NCBI GenBank assembly: GCA_947461225.1
Contig: CANHJV010000014.1
Location: 1 to 38,683, forward strand
DNA from: Gemmatimonadota bacterium
Lineage (GTDB): Bacteria; Gemmatimonadota; Gemmatimonadetes; Gemmatimonadales; Gemmatimonadaceae
DNA: 38,683 nt
Reading direction: 5' to 3'
In this document: in pieces, positions 23,824-32,595 of the stretch
How positions within the stretch are numbered: position 1 is the first letter of the stretch
Layout of the letters: each line of letters opens with the position of its first letter
Notes under the pieces: generated by a model
What the model saw: the letters and a program-made list of their open reading frames with translations, nothing else
Told to the model about the DNA's origin: nothing
The model's database searches: none
Position numbers and translations under genes: made by a program

Positions 23824-25224
23824 ATGCGCCTGACCCGCCGGCTTGTCCTGCCCGTTCTGCTGTCCGTCGCCACCACGGCGACGCTCCCGTTCCCGACTGC
23901 ACTGGGGGCGCAGGGCACGATTCGCCCCGATGCCGACCCGCGCATCGAAAAACTGGTGGCGTCGGTGTCGCAGTCGCGGCTACAGGCCACCGCGACGAAG
24001 CTGGCCGGCTTCGGCACGCGACAGACGCTCTCCGACACCGTGTCGACCACGCGCGGCATCGGCGCCGCGCGGCGCTGGATCTACGACGAGTTCAAGCGCA
24101 TGAGTCCCAAGCTGCAGGTGTCGTACGACCGGCACATGCTGGCGCAGCAGGGGCGCATCACGCGCGAGGTGGAGTTGGTGAACGTGGTCGCGGTCCTGCC
24201 GGGTAAGAGCGCGCGCCGGGTGTACATCACGGGTCACTACGACACGGTGAACTCGCGTCGTCCGGCGGGAGCCGATGCCACCGCCACCGCCGCTGGTGCC
24301 GCGCCGAGTGCGCCGTTGGTGCGTCCCACGATCGACAACGACGCGGACGCGCCGGGGGCGAACGACGACGGCAGTGGCACGTCGCTCACGATGGAGCTGG
24401 CGCGGGTGTTCGCCGAGAGTGGCATCGAGTTCGATGCGACGCTGGTGTTCGTGACGTGGGCGGGTGAAGAGCAGGGGTTGATCGGCTCGATGGCGCATGC
24501 CACGGCGCTGCGCAACGCGAAGGGCGTGGTGGAAGCGAACTTCAACAACGACATCGTGGGCAGCAGCCTCGGTGGCAACGGCATCGTGGACGGCGAGAGC
24601 GTGAAGATCTACTCGCTGGGCCCCGAGGACTCGCCCAATCGCTCGCTGGCGCGCTACGTCCAGCGCGTGGCGGGTACGTACGTGCCGTCGCACACGATCC
24701 GCCTGATGGCGCGCGAAGACCGCTTCGGTCGCGGTAGCGATCACTCCTCGTTCACCGCGAACGACTTTCCGTCGATCGTGTTTCGTGAAGCGAACGAGAA
24801 CTACGAGCGGCAGCACTCGCCCGACGACAAGCTCGAAGGCATGGACTTCCGCTATCTCGCGCAGAACGCCCGGGTGAATGCGGCCTCGGCGGCCTCGGTG
24901 GCGCTGGCGCCGCCGGCTCCGCGCGTGACGACGAATGGCGGATCGGCCACGATCGGCCGCGGCACGTCGGGCTACGACGCCAGCCTGCAGTGGCAGCCGT
25001 CGCCGGGCGCGGTGGCGTATCGCGTGTACTGGCGCGACGCCTGGACCAACGACTGGCAGAAGTCGCAGGTGGTGGGCAACGTCACCAAGATGCTGATGCC
25101 GAACGTGTCGATCGACGACTACGTGTTCGGCGTGGCGGCGATCGGCGCCGATGGCAACGAGAGCGTGGTCAGCGCGTACGTGAGCCCAGTGCGCAAGATG
25201 ACCGACGTGTTGCTCAAGAAGTGA
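23824..25224 (+). CDS. M28-family zinc aminopeptidase, exported
   Basis: A 466-residue secreted peptidase with a Sec signal peptide (about residues 1-29, ending TALGAQ). The two-zinc site of M28 is complete: H138 in ITGHYD, D181 in GANDDGSG, catalytic E215 with E216 in WAGEEQG, D243 in NFNNDIVG and H331 in YERQHSPDD. The C-terminal 110 residues (from about 360) have the strand pattern of a fibronectin type III-like domain (YDASLQWQPSPGAVAYRVYW). It should cleave N-terminal residues from peptides in the periplasm or outside. Only 38 bases separate it from the Tat-exported S51 peptidase, so both may serve peptide use. Confidence 0.92.
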   Translation: MRLTRRLVLPVLLSVATTATLPFPTALGAQGTIRPDADPRIEKLVASVSQSRLQATATKLAGFGTRQTLSDTVSTTRGIGAARRWIYDEFKRMSPKLQVSYDRHMLAQQGRITREVELVNVVAVLPGKSARRVYITGHYDTVNSRRPAGADATATAAGAAPSAPLVRPTIDNDADAPGANDDGSGTSLTMELARVFAESGIEFDATLVFVTWAGEEQGLIGSMAHATALRNAKGVVEANFNNDIVGSSLGGNGIVDGESVKIYSLGPEDSPNRSLARYVQRVAGTYVPSHTIRLMAREDRFGRGSDHSSFTANDFPSIVFREANENYERQHSPDDKLEGMDFRYLAQNARVNAASAASVALAPPAPRVTTNGGSATIGRGTSGYDASLQWQPSPGAVAYRVYWRDAWTNDWQKSQVVGNVTKMLMPNVSIDDYVFGVAAIGADGNESVVSAYVSPVRKMTDVLLKK

Positions 25225-25262
25225 CGGGCGGACAGTGACTCACTACTACGGCGGAGCGGGAC

Positions 25263-26099
25263 ATGATTCGACGGGAGTTTCTTGTGACCTCAGCGTTGGG
25301 CACAGCGGGTGCGATCGCCAATTCGATGGGCACCACGGAGCGACTCGTGCATGACGCGACCGGCGTGACTGGGTCCGAGCGCGAGCCGGTGGCGCCCGTG
25401 CGCACGGAGCGCGCGACGCGCAAGATTCTGATCGCGGGCGGCGGATTCCGCACGGGTTTCATCAAATACATGGCGGAGCTCACCGGCAAAGCGCGGCCGC
25501 GTATCTGCTACCTGCCGTCGGCGTCGGCCGACAGTCCGGAATCGGCGCTCAGCTTCTATGCCTCGTGCGCGCCGCTGAACGTCGAGCCGCATGTGCAGAA
25601 CGTGTTCATCGAGAGCCTGTCGCAGAAGCAGGGATGGGATGAAGTGCTGTTGTCGATGGACGCGATCGTGGCGTCGGGCGGCAACACGCTCAATCAGCAA
25701 GCGATCTGGAAGGCGCAGGGCATCGACCAGGTGCTACGCACGGCGTGGGATCGCGGCATCGTGCTGGGCGGGGCGAGCGCGGGGTCGCTGTGCTGGTTTG
25801 AGGAAGGCACCACCGACTCGCGCCCCAAGGCGCTGTCGATCGTGAAGTGCCTCGGCTTCCTGCCGGGCAGCCATTCGCCGCACTACGACGCGGAAGCGGG
25901 GCGTCGTCCGCTCTATCAGAAGCTGATCGGGTCGGGGGAGATGAAGCCCGGCTACGCCTGCGACAACGATGCCGGCATCTACTTCGAGGAAACGGCCCTG
26001 AAGCGGGTGGTGTCCACGCGGAAGGAGGCCAAGTGCTATTTCGTGAGCGTGGTGAACGGGAAGGTGGTGGAACGCACTCTGGAACCCGACGCGATCTAG
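25263..26099 (+). CDS. Peptidase S51 family (dipeptidase E/cyanophycinase-like), Tat-exported
   Basis: A 278-residue serine peptidase. The N-terminus, MIRREFLVTSALGTAGAIA, is a twin-arginine signal. The core has KILIAGGGFRTGF, YLPSASADS, VASGGNTLNQ, the nucleophile elbow GGASAGS with Ser172, and GSHSPHYDAE with the probable catalytic His. Intracellular PepE cleaves Asp-X dipeptides and secreted cyanophycinases cleave Arg-Asp polymers; the substrate here is not evident. It follows the M28 peptidase in the same direction, suggesting a peptide-scavenging pair. Confidence 0.86.
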   Translation: MIRREFLVTSALGTAGAIANSMGTTERLVHDATGVTGSEREPVAPVRTERATRKILIAGGGFRTGFIKYMAELTGKARPRICYLPSASADSPESALSFYASCAPLNVEPHVQNVFIESLSQKQGWDEVLLSMDAIVASGGNTLNQQAIWKAQGIDQVLRTAWDRGIVLGGASAGSLCWFEEGTTDSRPKALSIVKCLGFLPGSHSPHYDAEAGRRPLYQKLIGSGEMKPGYACDNDAGIYFEETALKRVVSTRKEAKCYFVSVVNGKVVERTLEPDAI

Positions 26100-26168
26100 C
26101 TAGTTTTCAAGGTTCGCTCTTTTCGATCCCCGCTCTTCGACTTCCGCTTTTCGGATTCGGCCCAACAT

Positions 26169-27839
26169 ATGGCTCCGCAGTTTATTTACGTCATGAAGGC
26201 GCTGCGCAAGGTGGTTCCGCCTTCGCGCATCATCCTCGATGACATTTGGTTGTCGTTCTATCCTGGCGCGAAGATCGGTGTGCTCGGTCCGAACGGCGCC
26301 GGTAAGTCGTCGCTGCTGCGCATCATGGCGGGTGTCGATACCGAGTTTCAGGGTGAGGCGTGGGCTCACAAGGGCACGCGCATCGGCTATCTGGCGCAGG
26401 AGCCCGAGCTCGATCCCACGCTCGACGTGCGTGGCAACGTGGAACTCGCGCTCAAGGCGCAGCGCGATGCGTTGAACGAGTTCAACGCGATCTCGCTCAA
26501 GTTCGCCGAGCCCGATGCGGATTTCGATGCGTTGATCGACCGTCAGGGGAAGCTGCAGGAGTACATCGACCAGCACGATCTGTGGAACCTCGACAACAAG
26601 ATTGAAGTGGCCATGGACGCGCTGCGCTTGCCGCCGGGCGACGCCGACGTCACCAAGCTGTCGGGTGGTGAAAAGCGTCGCGTGGCGCTGTGCAAGATCC
26701 TGCTGGAAGAGCCGGACATGCTGTTGCTCGACGAACCCACCAACCACCTCGACGCCGAAAGCGTGGCGTGGCTGGAGCATCATCTCGAGCGCTACACGGG
26801 TACGGTGGTCGCCATCACCCACGATCGATACTTCCTCGACAACGTGGCGAAGTGGATCCTCGAGCTCGATCGCGGCAAAGGCGTGCCGTACGAGGGCAAC
26901 TACTCCGGCTGGCTGGAGCAGAAGCAGGCCCGCATGGCGCTCGAAGAGAAGCAGGCGAGCACGCGTCAGAAAACCCTGCAGCGCGAGCTCGAGTGGGTGC
27001 GCATGTCGCCGCGCGCGCGTCAGGCCAAGAACAAGGCCCGTTTGACCGCGTATGAGGACTTGGCCAGCGAAGCGCAGCAGGACCGCGCGATGCAGAACGA
27101 AATCGTGATTCCGCCGGCGCCTCGCCTCGGTAACGACGTCGTGATCGCCAAGGGGCTCAAGAAGTCGTACGGCGACAAGCTGTTGTTCGACAATCTGTCG
27201 TTCGATCTGCCGCGTGCCGGCATCGTGGGTATCATCGGCCCCAACGGCGCCGGTAAGACCACGCTGTTCCGCATGATCAACGGGCTCGAAACGCCCGATG
27301 GTGGCGCGCTCAAGATCGGCGAGACGGTCGAAATCTCGTATCAGGATCAGTCGCGTACGCTCGAAGGGAAGCGCACGCTCTGGGAAGAAATTTCCGGTGG
27401 TCGCGAAACGCTGCCGGTTGGCAAGCGTGAGCTGAATTCACGCGCCTACGCGGCCAGCTTCAACTTCAAGGGCGCCGATCAGCAGAAGCTGGTGGCGAAC
27501 CTGTCGGGTGGTGAGCGCAACCGCCTGCATCTTGCCAAGACCGTTATGCAGGGCGGCAACTTGTTGCTGCTCGACGAACCGACGAACGATCTCGACGTCG
27601 ATACGCTGCGCGCGCTCGAAGATGCGGTGCTGGATTTCTCCGGCTGCGCGGTGATCATCTCCCACGATCGCTGGTTCCTGGATCGTGTGGCGACGCACAT
27701 TCTGGCGTTCGAAGGCGATTCGGAGACGGTGTGGTTCGAGGGGAACTACGGCGCGTACATCGAGGACTTGAAGCGTCGCAAGGGCCCGGATGCGGACATG
27801 CCGACGCGGATCAAGTACAAGAAGTTGGTGCGCTCGTAG
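26169..27839 (+). CDS. ettA: Energy-dependent translational throttle protein EttA (ABC-F)
   Basis: An ABC-F ATPase that binds the ribosomal E site and gates translation elongation by ADP/ATP ratio. The 556 residues match EttA, with MAPQFIYVMKALRKVVPP at the start (typical opening YVM..L.K..PP.+.IL.DI.LSF.PGAKIGVLG). Two ATPase domains are intact: Walker A GPNGAGKSS (40-48) and GPNGAGKTT, signatures LSGGEKRRVAL and LSGGERNRLHL, and Walker B LLLDEPTNHLD and LLLDEPTNDLD. The ribosome-interaction arm linker (QKTLQRELEWVRMSPRARQ) lies between. The start ATG has no strong ribosome site, but it matches the family start. Confidence 0.97.
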   Translation: MAPQFIYVMKALRKVVPPSRIILDDIWLSFYPGAKIGVLGPNGAGKSSLLRIMAGVDTEFQGEAWAHKGTRIGYLAQEPELDPTLDVRGNVELALKAQRDALNEFNAISLKFAEPDADFDALIDRQGKLQEYIDQHDLWNLDNKIEVAMDALRLPPGDADVTKLSGGEKRRVALCKILLEEPDMLLLDEPTNHLDAESVAWLEHHLERYTGTVVAITHDRYFLDNVAKWILELDRGKGVPYEGNYSGWLEQKQARMALEEKQASTRQKTLQRELEWVRMSPRARQAKNKARLTAYEDLASEAQQDRAMQNEIVIPPAPRLGNDVVIAKGLKKSYGDKLLFDNLSFDLPRAGIVGIIGPNGAGKTTLFRMINGLETPDGGALKIGETVEISYQDQSRTLEGKRTLWEEISGGRETLPVGKRELNSRAYAASFNFKGADQQKLVANLSGGERNRLHLAKTVMQGGNLLLLDEPTNDLDVDTLRALEDAVLDFSGCAVIISHDRWFLDRVATHILAFEGDSETVWFEGNYGAYIEDLKRRKGPDADMPTRIKYKKLVRS

Positions 27840-27880
27840 GCGGCGTGCTGGCGGATGGATCCTGGTCCGCGATGGCTGGG

Positions 27881-27970
27881 GCACGTTTCAAGGGGTCTTT
27901 CAAGGGGTCTTTCAAGGGGTCAGAGTCGTTGAACGCGTGCGTTCAACGACTCTGACCCCTTGAAACGTGC
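27881..27970. repeat. REP-like palindrome with a triplicated left arm
   Basis: Arms at 27910-27936 and 27939-27965 are 27-bp exact reverse complements (core AGAGTCGTTGAACGC) separated by two bases. The left end unit TTTCAAGGGGTC is present three times in tandem (27886-27897, 27898-27909, 27910-27921). The outermost GCACGTTTCAAGGGGTC (27881-27897) is itself the reverse complement of 27954-27970, so the extra copies look like an expansion of an originally symmetric element. Related elements lie at 29757-29826 and 30795-30928. Confidence 0.9.
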
Positions 27971-28038
27971 GGATCGCCGTCAGCGTACAGTTCCTTCAAC
28001 GATCACGATTGCCGATCACGCCCAGCGCGCCCACTCGC

Positions 28039-28515
28039 ATGATGAAACGAGAGACACCACAGGAGATGGACACGCACAGCGACCTTGCGCTTCCGTCGCT
28101 TGGCCGCACGCTCACCCTGTTTGGGCGTGCATTCACGCTGCGGTGCCCGAACTGTGGGAAGGGGCCGGTGCTGCAGCATCCGCTCAAGCTGCGGGTCAAG
28201 TGCGGCACTTGCGCCATGCGCATGCAACGCGGCGAGCACGACTCGTTTCTCGGCGCGATTTTCATCCTCTTCACGATGGTCGGCCTCGCGAACTATGCGC
28301 TGCTCCTGCTGACCGCTGCGGTGACGGACGAGACGCCTTGGGACGTGCTCGAGTGGAGCATGCCGCTGGTCACGCTGCTGCTCCTCTTTCTGTTGTACCC
28401 GTTCGCGAAGCTCGGCTGGCTGGCATTCGACCTGATGCTTCGGCCTATGACGCCCGCCGAACTTGAATGGCATCGCGAGTCGGATATTGAGTTTGAGGTG
28501 GACCTCGACGCGTAG
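28039..28515 (+). CDS. DUF983 family zinc-ribbon membrane protein
   Basis: About 158 residues. A cytoplasmic zinc-ribbon-like pair, CPNC and CGTC (near 36-39 and 55-58), is followed by two hydrophobic helices (near 73-95 and 108-130), the second rich in Leu, as in DUF983 proteins. Function is not known to me; the family is often linked to cytochrome oxidase or membrane biogenesis genes elsewhere, but not here. The start is uncertain: ATGs at 28039, 28042 and 28066 are in frame and none has a well-placed ribosome site. The frame is open to 27967, inside the palindromic repeat region, and that extension is rejected. Confidence 0.75.
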   Translation: MMKRETPQEMDTHSDLALPSLGRTLTLFGRAFTLRCPNCGKGPVLQHPLKLRVKCGTCAMRMQRGEHDSFLGAIFILFTMVGLANYALLLLTAAVTDETPWDVLEWSMPLVTLLLLFLLYPFAKLGWLAFDLMLRPMTPAELEWHRESDIEFEVDLDA

Positions 28516-28638
28516 TGCGGCGGCGCGGCGCCTGGCCTCCATGCGTCGACTTGCCGAAAGGCGTCGCGTCTGTACCGGATGGGCAGGGCATCCCGAGGTG
28601 TCGCCTGTTGCTGCCAAAGCGGTCTGATACATTCCTTT

Positions 28639-29739
28639 ATGGACTTGCCCGACACCTCCTCGCGACGCGATCTCTACAGCCTCACGCGCGCTGAGCTCCA
28701 GCAGCAGCTGGTGCACTGGGGCCTCAAGCCCGTGCATGCCAATCGGCTGTGGAGGTATTTGTACATCGACCTCGCGTCGTCGTTTGACGAGATGCCCGAG
28801 CTGCTGCCCGCGTTGGCGGCGCGTCTGCGAGCGGAAACGACACTGGGCGTCCTGCCCACGACGCTCGAGACGGCGTCGAGCGATGGATATACGCGAAAGT
28901 ATCTGCTGTCGCTCCCGGATGCCGCCACCATCGAGACCGTGCTCATGCGCTTCACGGGGCGCGTCACCGCTTGTGTGAGTTCACAGGTTGGCTGCGCCAT
29001 GGGGTGCGTCTTTTGTGCGACGGGACAGATGGGGTACACGCGTCATCTCACACCGGGGGAGATCGTGGCGCAGGCCGTGCATGTGGCGCGCGTGCTGCGG
29101 CGCGAGGCGCCCGCCGGCAAGATGATGCGCCAGACGCGTCACGGGCTCGGCACGCGCTTGCGGAACCTGGTGCTGATGGGGATGGGCGAGCCGTTGCACA
29201 ACTACGACGCGGTCATGCAGGCGATCGACATTCTCCTCGATCCGCATGGTCCGGCACTCGCCGCCGACCGTATCACGCTGAGCACCGTGGGTGTCGTGCC
29301 GGGCATTCTTCGCATGGCCGCGGAACAGCGTCCGGTGCATCTGGCGGTCTCGCTTCACGCGGCCACGCAGGCCGAGCGGGCGGCGCTGGTGCCCTCCGCG
29401 CGCAAGTGGCCGCTCGACGAACTGATGGCCGCGTGCCGTACGTACAGTGCGACGACCGGCCGTCGCATCTTCTACGAGTGGACCTTGATCGAGGGGCGGA
29501 ACGACGGCGTGGACCAGGCGCGCGCCGTGGGTGTGCTGCTGCGCGGAGTGCCGGCGCACGTGAACCTCATTCCGCTCAATCCGACCACGGGCTACGACGG
29601 TGCGCCCACGCGTAACGAGGCGGCGATCCGCTTTCAGCAGGTGCTGGCGGAGGAGTTCGCGCTGCCGAGTACGGTGCGCCAGCGGCGCGGGATCGACATT
29701 GCGGCCGGGTGCGGGCAGCTGGCGGTGACGGCGCGCTGA
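28639..29739 (+). CDS. rlmN: Dual-specificity 23S rRNA/tRNA adenine-C2 methyltransferase RlmN
   Basis: A radical-SAM enzyme that methylates A2503 of 23S rRNA and A37 of some tRNAs. The 366 residues have the CxxxCxxC 4Fe-4S motif at C119/C123/C126 in GCAMGCVFCATGQMG. The methyl-carrying cysteine pair corresponds to C112 (ACVSSQVGC) and C358 (IAAGCGQLA), matching E. coli C118 and C355. LVLMGMGEPLHNYD, RITLSTVGVVPGI and LAVSLHAAT complete the family pattern, and NLIPLNPTTGYDG lies near the end. The ATG at 28639 is the start; the longer frame from 28579 is out of line with the family. A REP-like palindrome follows 17 bases downstream. Confidence 0.96.
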   Translation: MDLPDTSSRRDLYSLTRAELQQQLVHWGLKPVHANRLWRYLYIDLASSFDEMPELLPALAARLRAETTLGVLPTTLETASSDGYTRKYLLSLPDAATIETVLMRFTGRVTACVSSQVGCAMGCVFCATGQMGYTRHLTPGEIVAQAVHVARVLRREAPAGKMMRQTRHGLGTRLRNLVLMGMGEPLHNYDAVMQAIDILLDPHGPALAADRITLSTVGVVPGILRMAAEQRPVHLAVSLHAATQAERAALVPSARKWPLDELMAACRTYSATTGRRIFYEWTLIEGRNDGVDQARAVGVLLRGVPAHVNLIPLNPTTGYDGAPTRNEAAIRFQQVLAEEFALPSTVRQRRGIDIAAGCGQLAVTAR

Positions 29740-29756
29740 GTGGCAGGGGTCCGTTC

Positions 29757-29826
29757 GTTCAAGGGGTCCGTTCAAGGGGTCAGAGTCGTTGAACACTCGC
29801 GTTCAACGACTCTGACCCCTTGAACG
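29757..29826. repeat. REP-like palindrome
   Basis: Arms at 29769-29794 and 29801-29826 are 26-bp exact reverse complements around ACTCGC. A truncated extra unit GTTCAAGGGGTCC (29757-29769) precedes the left arm. Same family as 27881-27970. It lies in the gap between rlmN and the convergent methyltransferase-like gene and could end both transcripts. Confidence 0.88.
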
Positions 29827-29851
29827 CCCTGCGCGCCCCGCCGGCGGTCTA

Positions 29852-30604
29852 CTACGGCCGGCAGTTGGCGGCGGCGACTCGCGCGCGGACATCGGCGGCA
29901 TCGCGCGGGCGGGTGCCGGCATCGGGGGCGCGGAAGGTGATCACGTAGGCGCCATCGGGCATGTCATCGCGGCGCACACGGCTGTAGCCCACAGCGCCGA
30001 GTTCGCAGATGAGCAGCCGCGGCGGGGTGCCATGCCGGTCGGTCGGGGCATCCTGATCGAGAATCGCCAACCGCCCTCCGGCGCGGAACGCCGGTGTGAG
30101 CCGATACAGCAGGGCGTACGGGTCGCTGATCTCGTGGTACATGTGAATCATCAGCGCTACGTCGATGCTGGCCGCGGGCAACGCCGGATCACCGGGGGTG
30201 CCCGCGATCACCTCCACGTTGCTCCACTTGGCTTCGGCGACGCGCTCGCGAAGCATCGCGAGGTAGCGCGGCTCGATATCCTGGCCGTACACCAGGCCGC
30301 GCGCACCCACGCGCTCACTGAGGTGCCGCACGTAATAGCCGTCACCGGCGCCGATGTCGGCCACGCGTTGTCCGGCGCGGATGCTCAGGATGTTCATCAC
30401 CTTCTCCGCCTCGCCGAAGGCGTCGCGGTCGTCCTCGTCGATCCACCGCGGGGCCACGATGCGCGAAATGGGCCGGTTGGGCGCCGGAAACTCGCGGGCC
30501 GTCGCTTGTGCGGTGCCCGACTGCGCGGCGGCCGATGGCGCGGCGGCCGAGGCGGCTAGGGTGAGGCACGCGGCCAGTCCGGTTGCCGCGGTCACGCGCG
30601 CCAT
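29852..30604 (-). CDS. Class I methyltransferase-fold protein with signal peptide
   Basis: About 250 residues. The first 29 residues (MARVTAATGLAACLTLAASA, then AAPSAAAQS) look like a Sec signal peptide, which is odd for an enzyme that would need cytoplasmic S-adenosylmethionine. The Rossmann methyltransferase motifs are present: VADIGAGDGYYVRHL (motif I), VYGQDIEPRYLAML, VALMIHMYHEISDP and a post-motif RAGGRLAILDQD. Target not known. An in-frame start at 30739 would extend it with a basic, low-quality stretch, so the ATG at 30604 is preferred. It is flanked on both sides by REP-like palindromes. Confidence 0.7.
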   Translation of the reverse strand: MARVTAATGLAACLTLAASAAAPSAAAQSGTAQATAREFPAPNRPISRIVAPRWIDEDDRDAFGEAEKVMNILSIRAGQRVADIGAGDGYYVRHLSERVGARGLVYGQDIEPRYLAMLRERVAEAKWSNVEVIAGTPGDPALPAASIDVALMIHMYHEISDPYALLYRLTPAFRAGGRLAILDQDAPTDRHGTPPRLLICELGAVGYSRVRRDDMPDGAYVITFRAPDAGTRPRDAADVRARVAAANCRP

Positions 30605-30794
30605 GAGGCGGCGGGAGCCTGCGATGGATTGGGCCAGCAGACGAATGTGTGCGCGACGGGACGACGAGCGGCCACAGGGGAACACGGGAAGCACGGGCAT
30701 GGATGGGGTGGCCAGGGAAAGACAACGGAGCTTCACCAACAGAAGCCGCGAGCCGGACGCGGGGTTCCGCGTCGCCGCCGTCCGCGCGTGCCTT

Positions 30795-30928
30795 CAAGGC
30801 GTTCAAGGGGTCAGAGTCGTTGAACGCGTGCGTTCTGAAGGTCCGTTCAAGGGGGCAGAGTCGTTGAACCATTAGAACGCGTGCGTTCAACGACTCTGAC
30901 CCCTTGAACGGACCCCTTGAACGCCTTG
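30795..30928. repeat. Composite nested REP-like palindromes
   Basis: An outer pair, 30795-30812 and 30911-30928, is an exact 18-bp inverted repeat (CAAGGCGTTCAAGGGGTC). Inside it lie a half element (GTTCAAGGGGTCAGAGTCG, from 30801) and an inner pair, 30841-30869 with 30885-30913, which is a 29-bp inverted repeat with one mismatch. This is the third local copy of the element and looks like one inserted into, or recombined with, another. It fills much of the 325-base gap between the methyltransferase-like gene and the amidase; I see nothing else there. Confidence 0.88.
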
Positions 30929-30929
30929 A

Positions 30930-32453
30930 TCACAACACTGGCCGCCGCTTGCCGTGTCCCGTCGCCTGTTCGAACGCATGTGCCAGCTGCAGCAGCCCCC
31001 AGTCGCCGCGCGGCTTGCCGACGACCTGCGCGCCCACGGGCAGGCCGCTGGCGCTGAAGCCGGCGGGCACGCTGATCGCCGGGCACTGCATGAAGGTCAC
31101 GTACCACGCGCTGCGCATCCAGTCGATGTAGGTCGGCATCGCCACACCGGCCACGGTGGTGGGATACTCGGTGGTGATGTCGAACGGCTCCACCTGCGTG
31201 ACGGGACACACGTAGGCATCGTACTTCGCGAAGAACTGCGACACATGCCGGTACATCTGCGCCTGCCGCGCGTTGGCTCTGGCCACATCGACCGCGCCCT
31301 GTCGCTCCGCTTCGGCGATCTCCCACTTCACGGTGTCCTTGAACAGCGTGGGGTTGTCGCGCGAGAGCTTAGCGTAGCTGGTGTGATACGTGAGATGCCG
31401 CAGCGCCGGGAATGCCTCGTCGACGCCGCTGAAATCGGGCTCGGCGTCTTCCACGATGCAGCCCATATCGATGAATGCCTGTCGGTTGGCGTTGAGTACG
31501 CGCGTGATCTCCGGCTCGAAGGGCAACCCGCCCATGGTCGTGAACCACGCAATGCGCTTGCCCTTCATGCTGGCCGCGAGCGGACGGCGGAAGCTGGCCG
31601 GATCATCGGTAAGCGACGTGGGATCGGGCGCGTAGACACCGGCGATCGCCGACAGAAAGAGCGCCACGTCTTCCACCGAGCGCGCCATGGGGCCATTGGT
31701 GGAGAGCGGCGACCAGGAGCCATCGTCGTCGGGCACGCGTCCGGGAGACGGTCGGAAGCCCACGACGTTGTTCCACGCGCCCGGATTGCGCAGCGAGCCG
31801 CCAGTGTCACTGCCATCGGCGATCGGCAGCAGGTTGCAGTTGAGGGCGCAGGCCGCGCCGCCGCTGGAGCCGCCCACGGTTTTCTGGAGGTTGAACCCGT
31901 TGCGCGTGGCGCCGAATACCGCGTTGAAGGTGTTCGAGCCGGCACCGAACTCCGGCGTGTTGGTCTTACCGATCGTGATCGCACCGGCGGCGCGAATGCG
32001 TTGGACGATCAGGGCATCGGTGGTCGGCACGTTGTCCTTATAAAACAGCGAGCCCTTGGTGGTGCGGATGCCCGCCGTATCGACGAGATCTTTGTGCGCG
32101 ATCGGCAATCCGTGCAGCGGTCCAAGCGGTTCTCCGCGCGCCTGACGTTCATCGGCGGCCTTGGCCCACGCGCGCGCCTGCTCCGGTACCAGCGTGACGA
32201 TGGCATTCACGGTCGGGTTCACACGGTCGATGCGCGCAAGATGCGCGTCGAGCACTTCGCGGGCCGATACGCTCTTGCGGCGGATGCGCGCAGCGAGCTC
32301 GGTGGCGGAGAGCGACGTGAGTTCGTCGGCGGGGGTGCTATAGGGTACGGCCATAGCGGGGGTGTTCGCAGAGAGCGCGTGAGGGAGTGCGCCGCCGACA
32401 GCGGCGGCACCGACCAGTTGCGTGAAGGCGCGGCGGGAGAGCGAATCGGTCAT
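30930..32453 (-). CDS. Amidase-signature family hydrolase, Tat-exported
   Basis: Hydrolyses an amide bond; the substrate is unknown. The 507 residues start with SRRAFTQLVGAAAVGGALP, a twin-arginine signal. The Ser-cisSer-Lys triad is K121 (PIAHKDLVD), S196 (VGGSSGGAAC) and S220 (DGSDTGGSLRNP). The spacing (75 and 24) is that of FAAH and GatA-type enzymes. PGRVP and the C-terminal PVGAQVVGKPRGDW also fit. Exported amidases usually act on peptides or xenobiotics, not Gln-tRNA. It begins 142 bases from divergent trmL. Confidence 0.92.
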   Translation of the reverse strand: MTDSLSRRAFTQLVGAAAVGGALPHALSANTPAMAVPYSTPADELTSLSATELAARIRRKSVSAREVLDAHLARIDRVNPTVNAIVTLVPEQARAWAKAADERQARGEPLGPLHGLPIAHKDLVDTAGIRTTKGSLFYKDNVPTTDALIVQRIRAAGAITIGKTNTPEFGAGSNTFNAVFGATRNGFNLQKTVGGSSGGAACALNCNLLPIADGSDTGGSLRNPGAWNNVVGFRPSPGRVPDDDGSWSPLSTNGPMARSVEDVALFLSAIAGVYAPDPTSLTDDPASFRRPLAASMKGKRIAWFTTMGGLPFEPEITRVLNANRQAFIDMGCIVEDAEPDFSGVDEAFPALRHLTYHTSYAKLSRDNPTLFKDTVKWEIAEAERQGAVDVARANARQAQMYRHVSQFFAKYDAYVCPVTQVEPFDITTEYPTTVAGVAMPTYIDWMRSAWYVTFMQCPAISVPAGFSASGLPVGAQVVGKPRGDWGLLQLAHAFEQATGHGKRRPVL

Positions 32454-32595
32454 CGCGTGAATATGCGATGCGCGCGGCCGTCCGCGAGAGGCGGACCGGG
32501 CAGCGCGCGTGAACTAGCCAGAACGCGCACCAGTAGGGACATTGCCCTCAGGGGAACAACGAGCGCATCGGCAACCATCAGGCGGAAGGCAATCG

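Noticed and set aside
27886-27921. Three tandem 12-base units as a possible CRISPR array
   Set aside because: No spacers, units too short, and they are arms of a palindrome; no cas genes nearby.
30930-32453. Glutamyl-tRNA amidotransferase subunit A (GatA)
   Set aside because: The Tat signal and the lack of gatB/gatC beside it point to an exported amidase.
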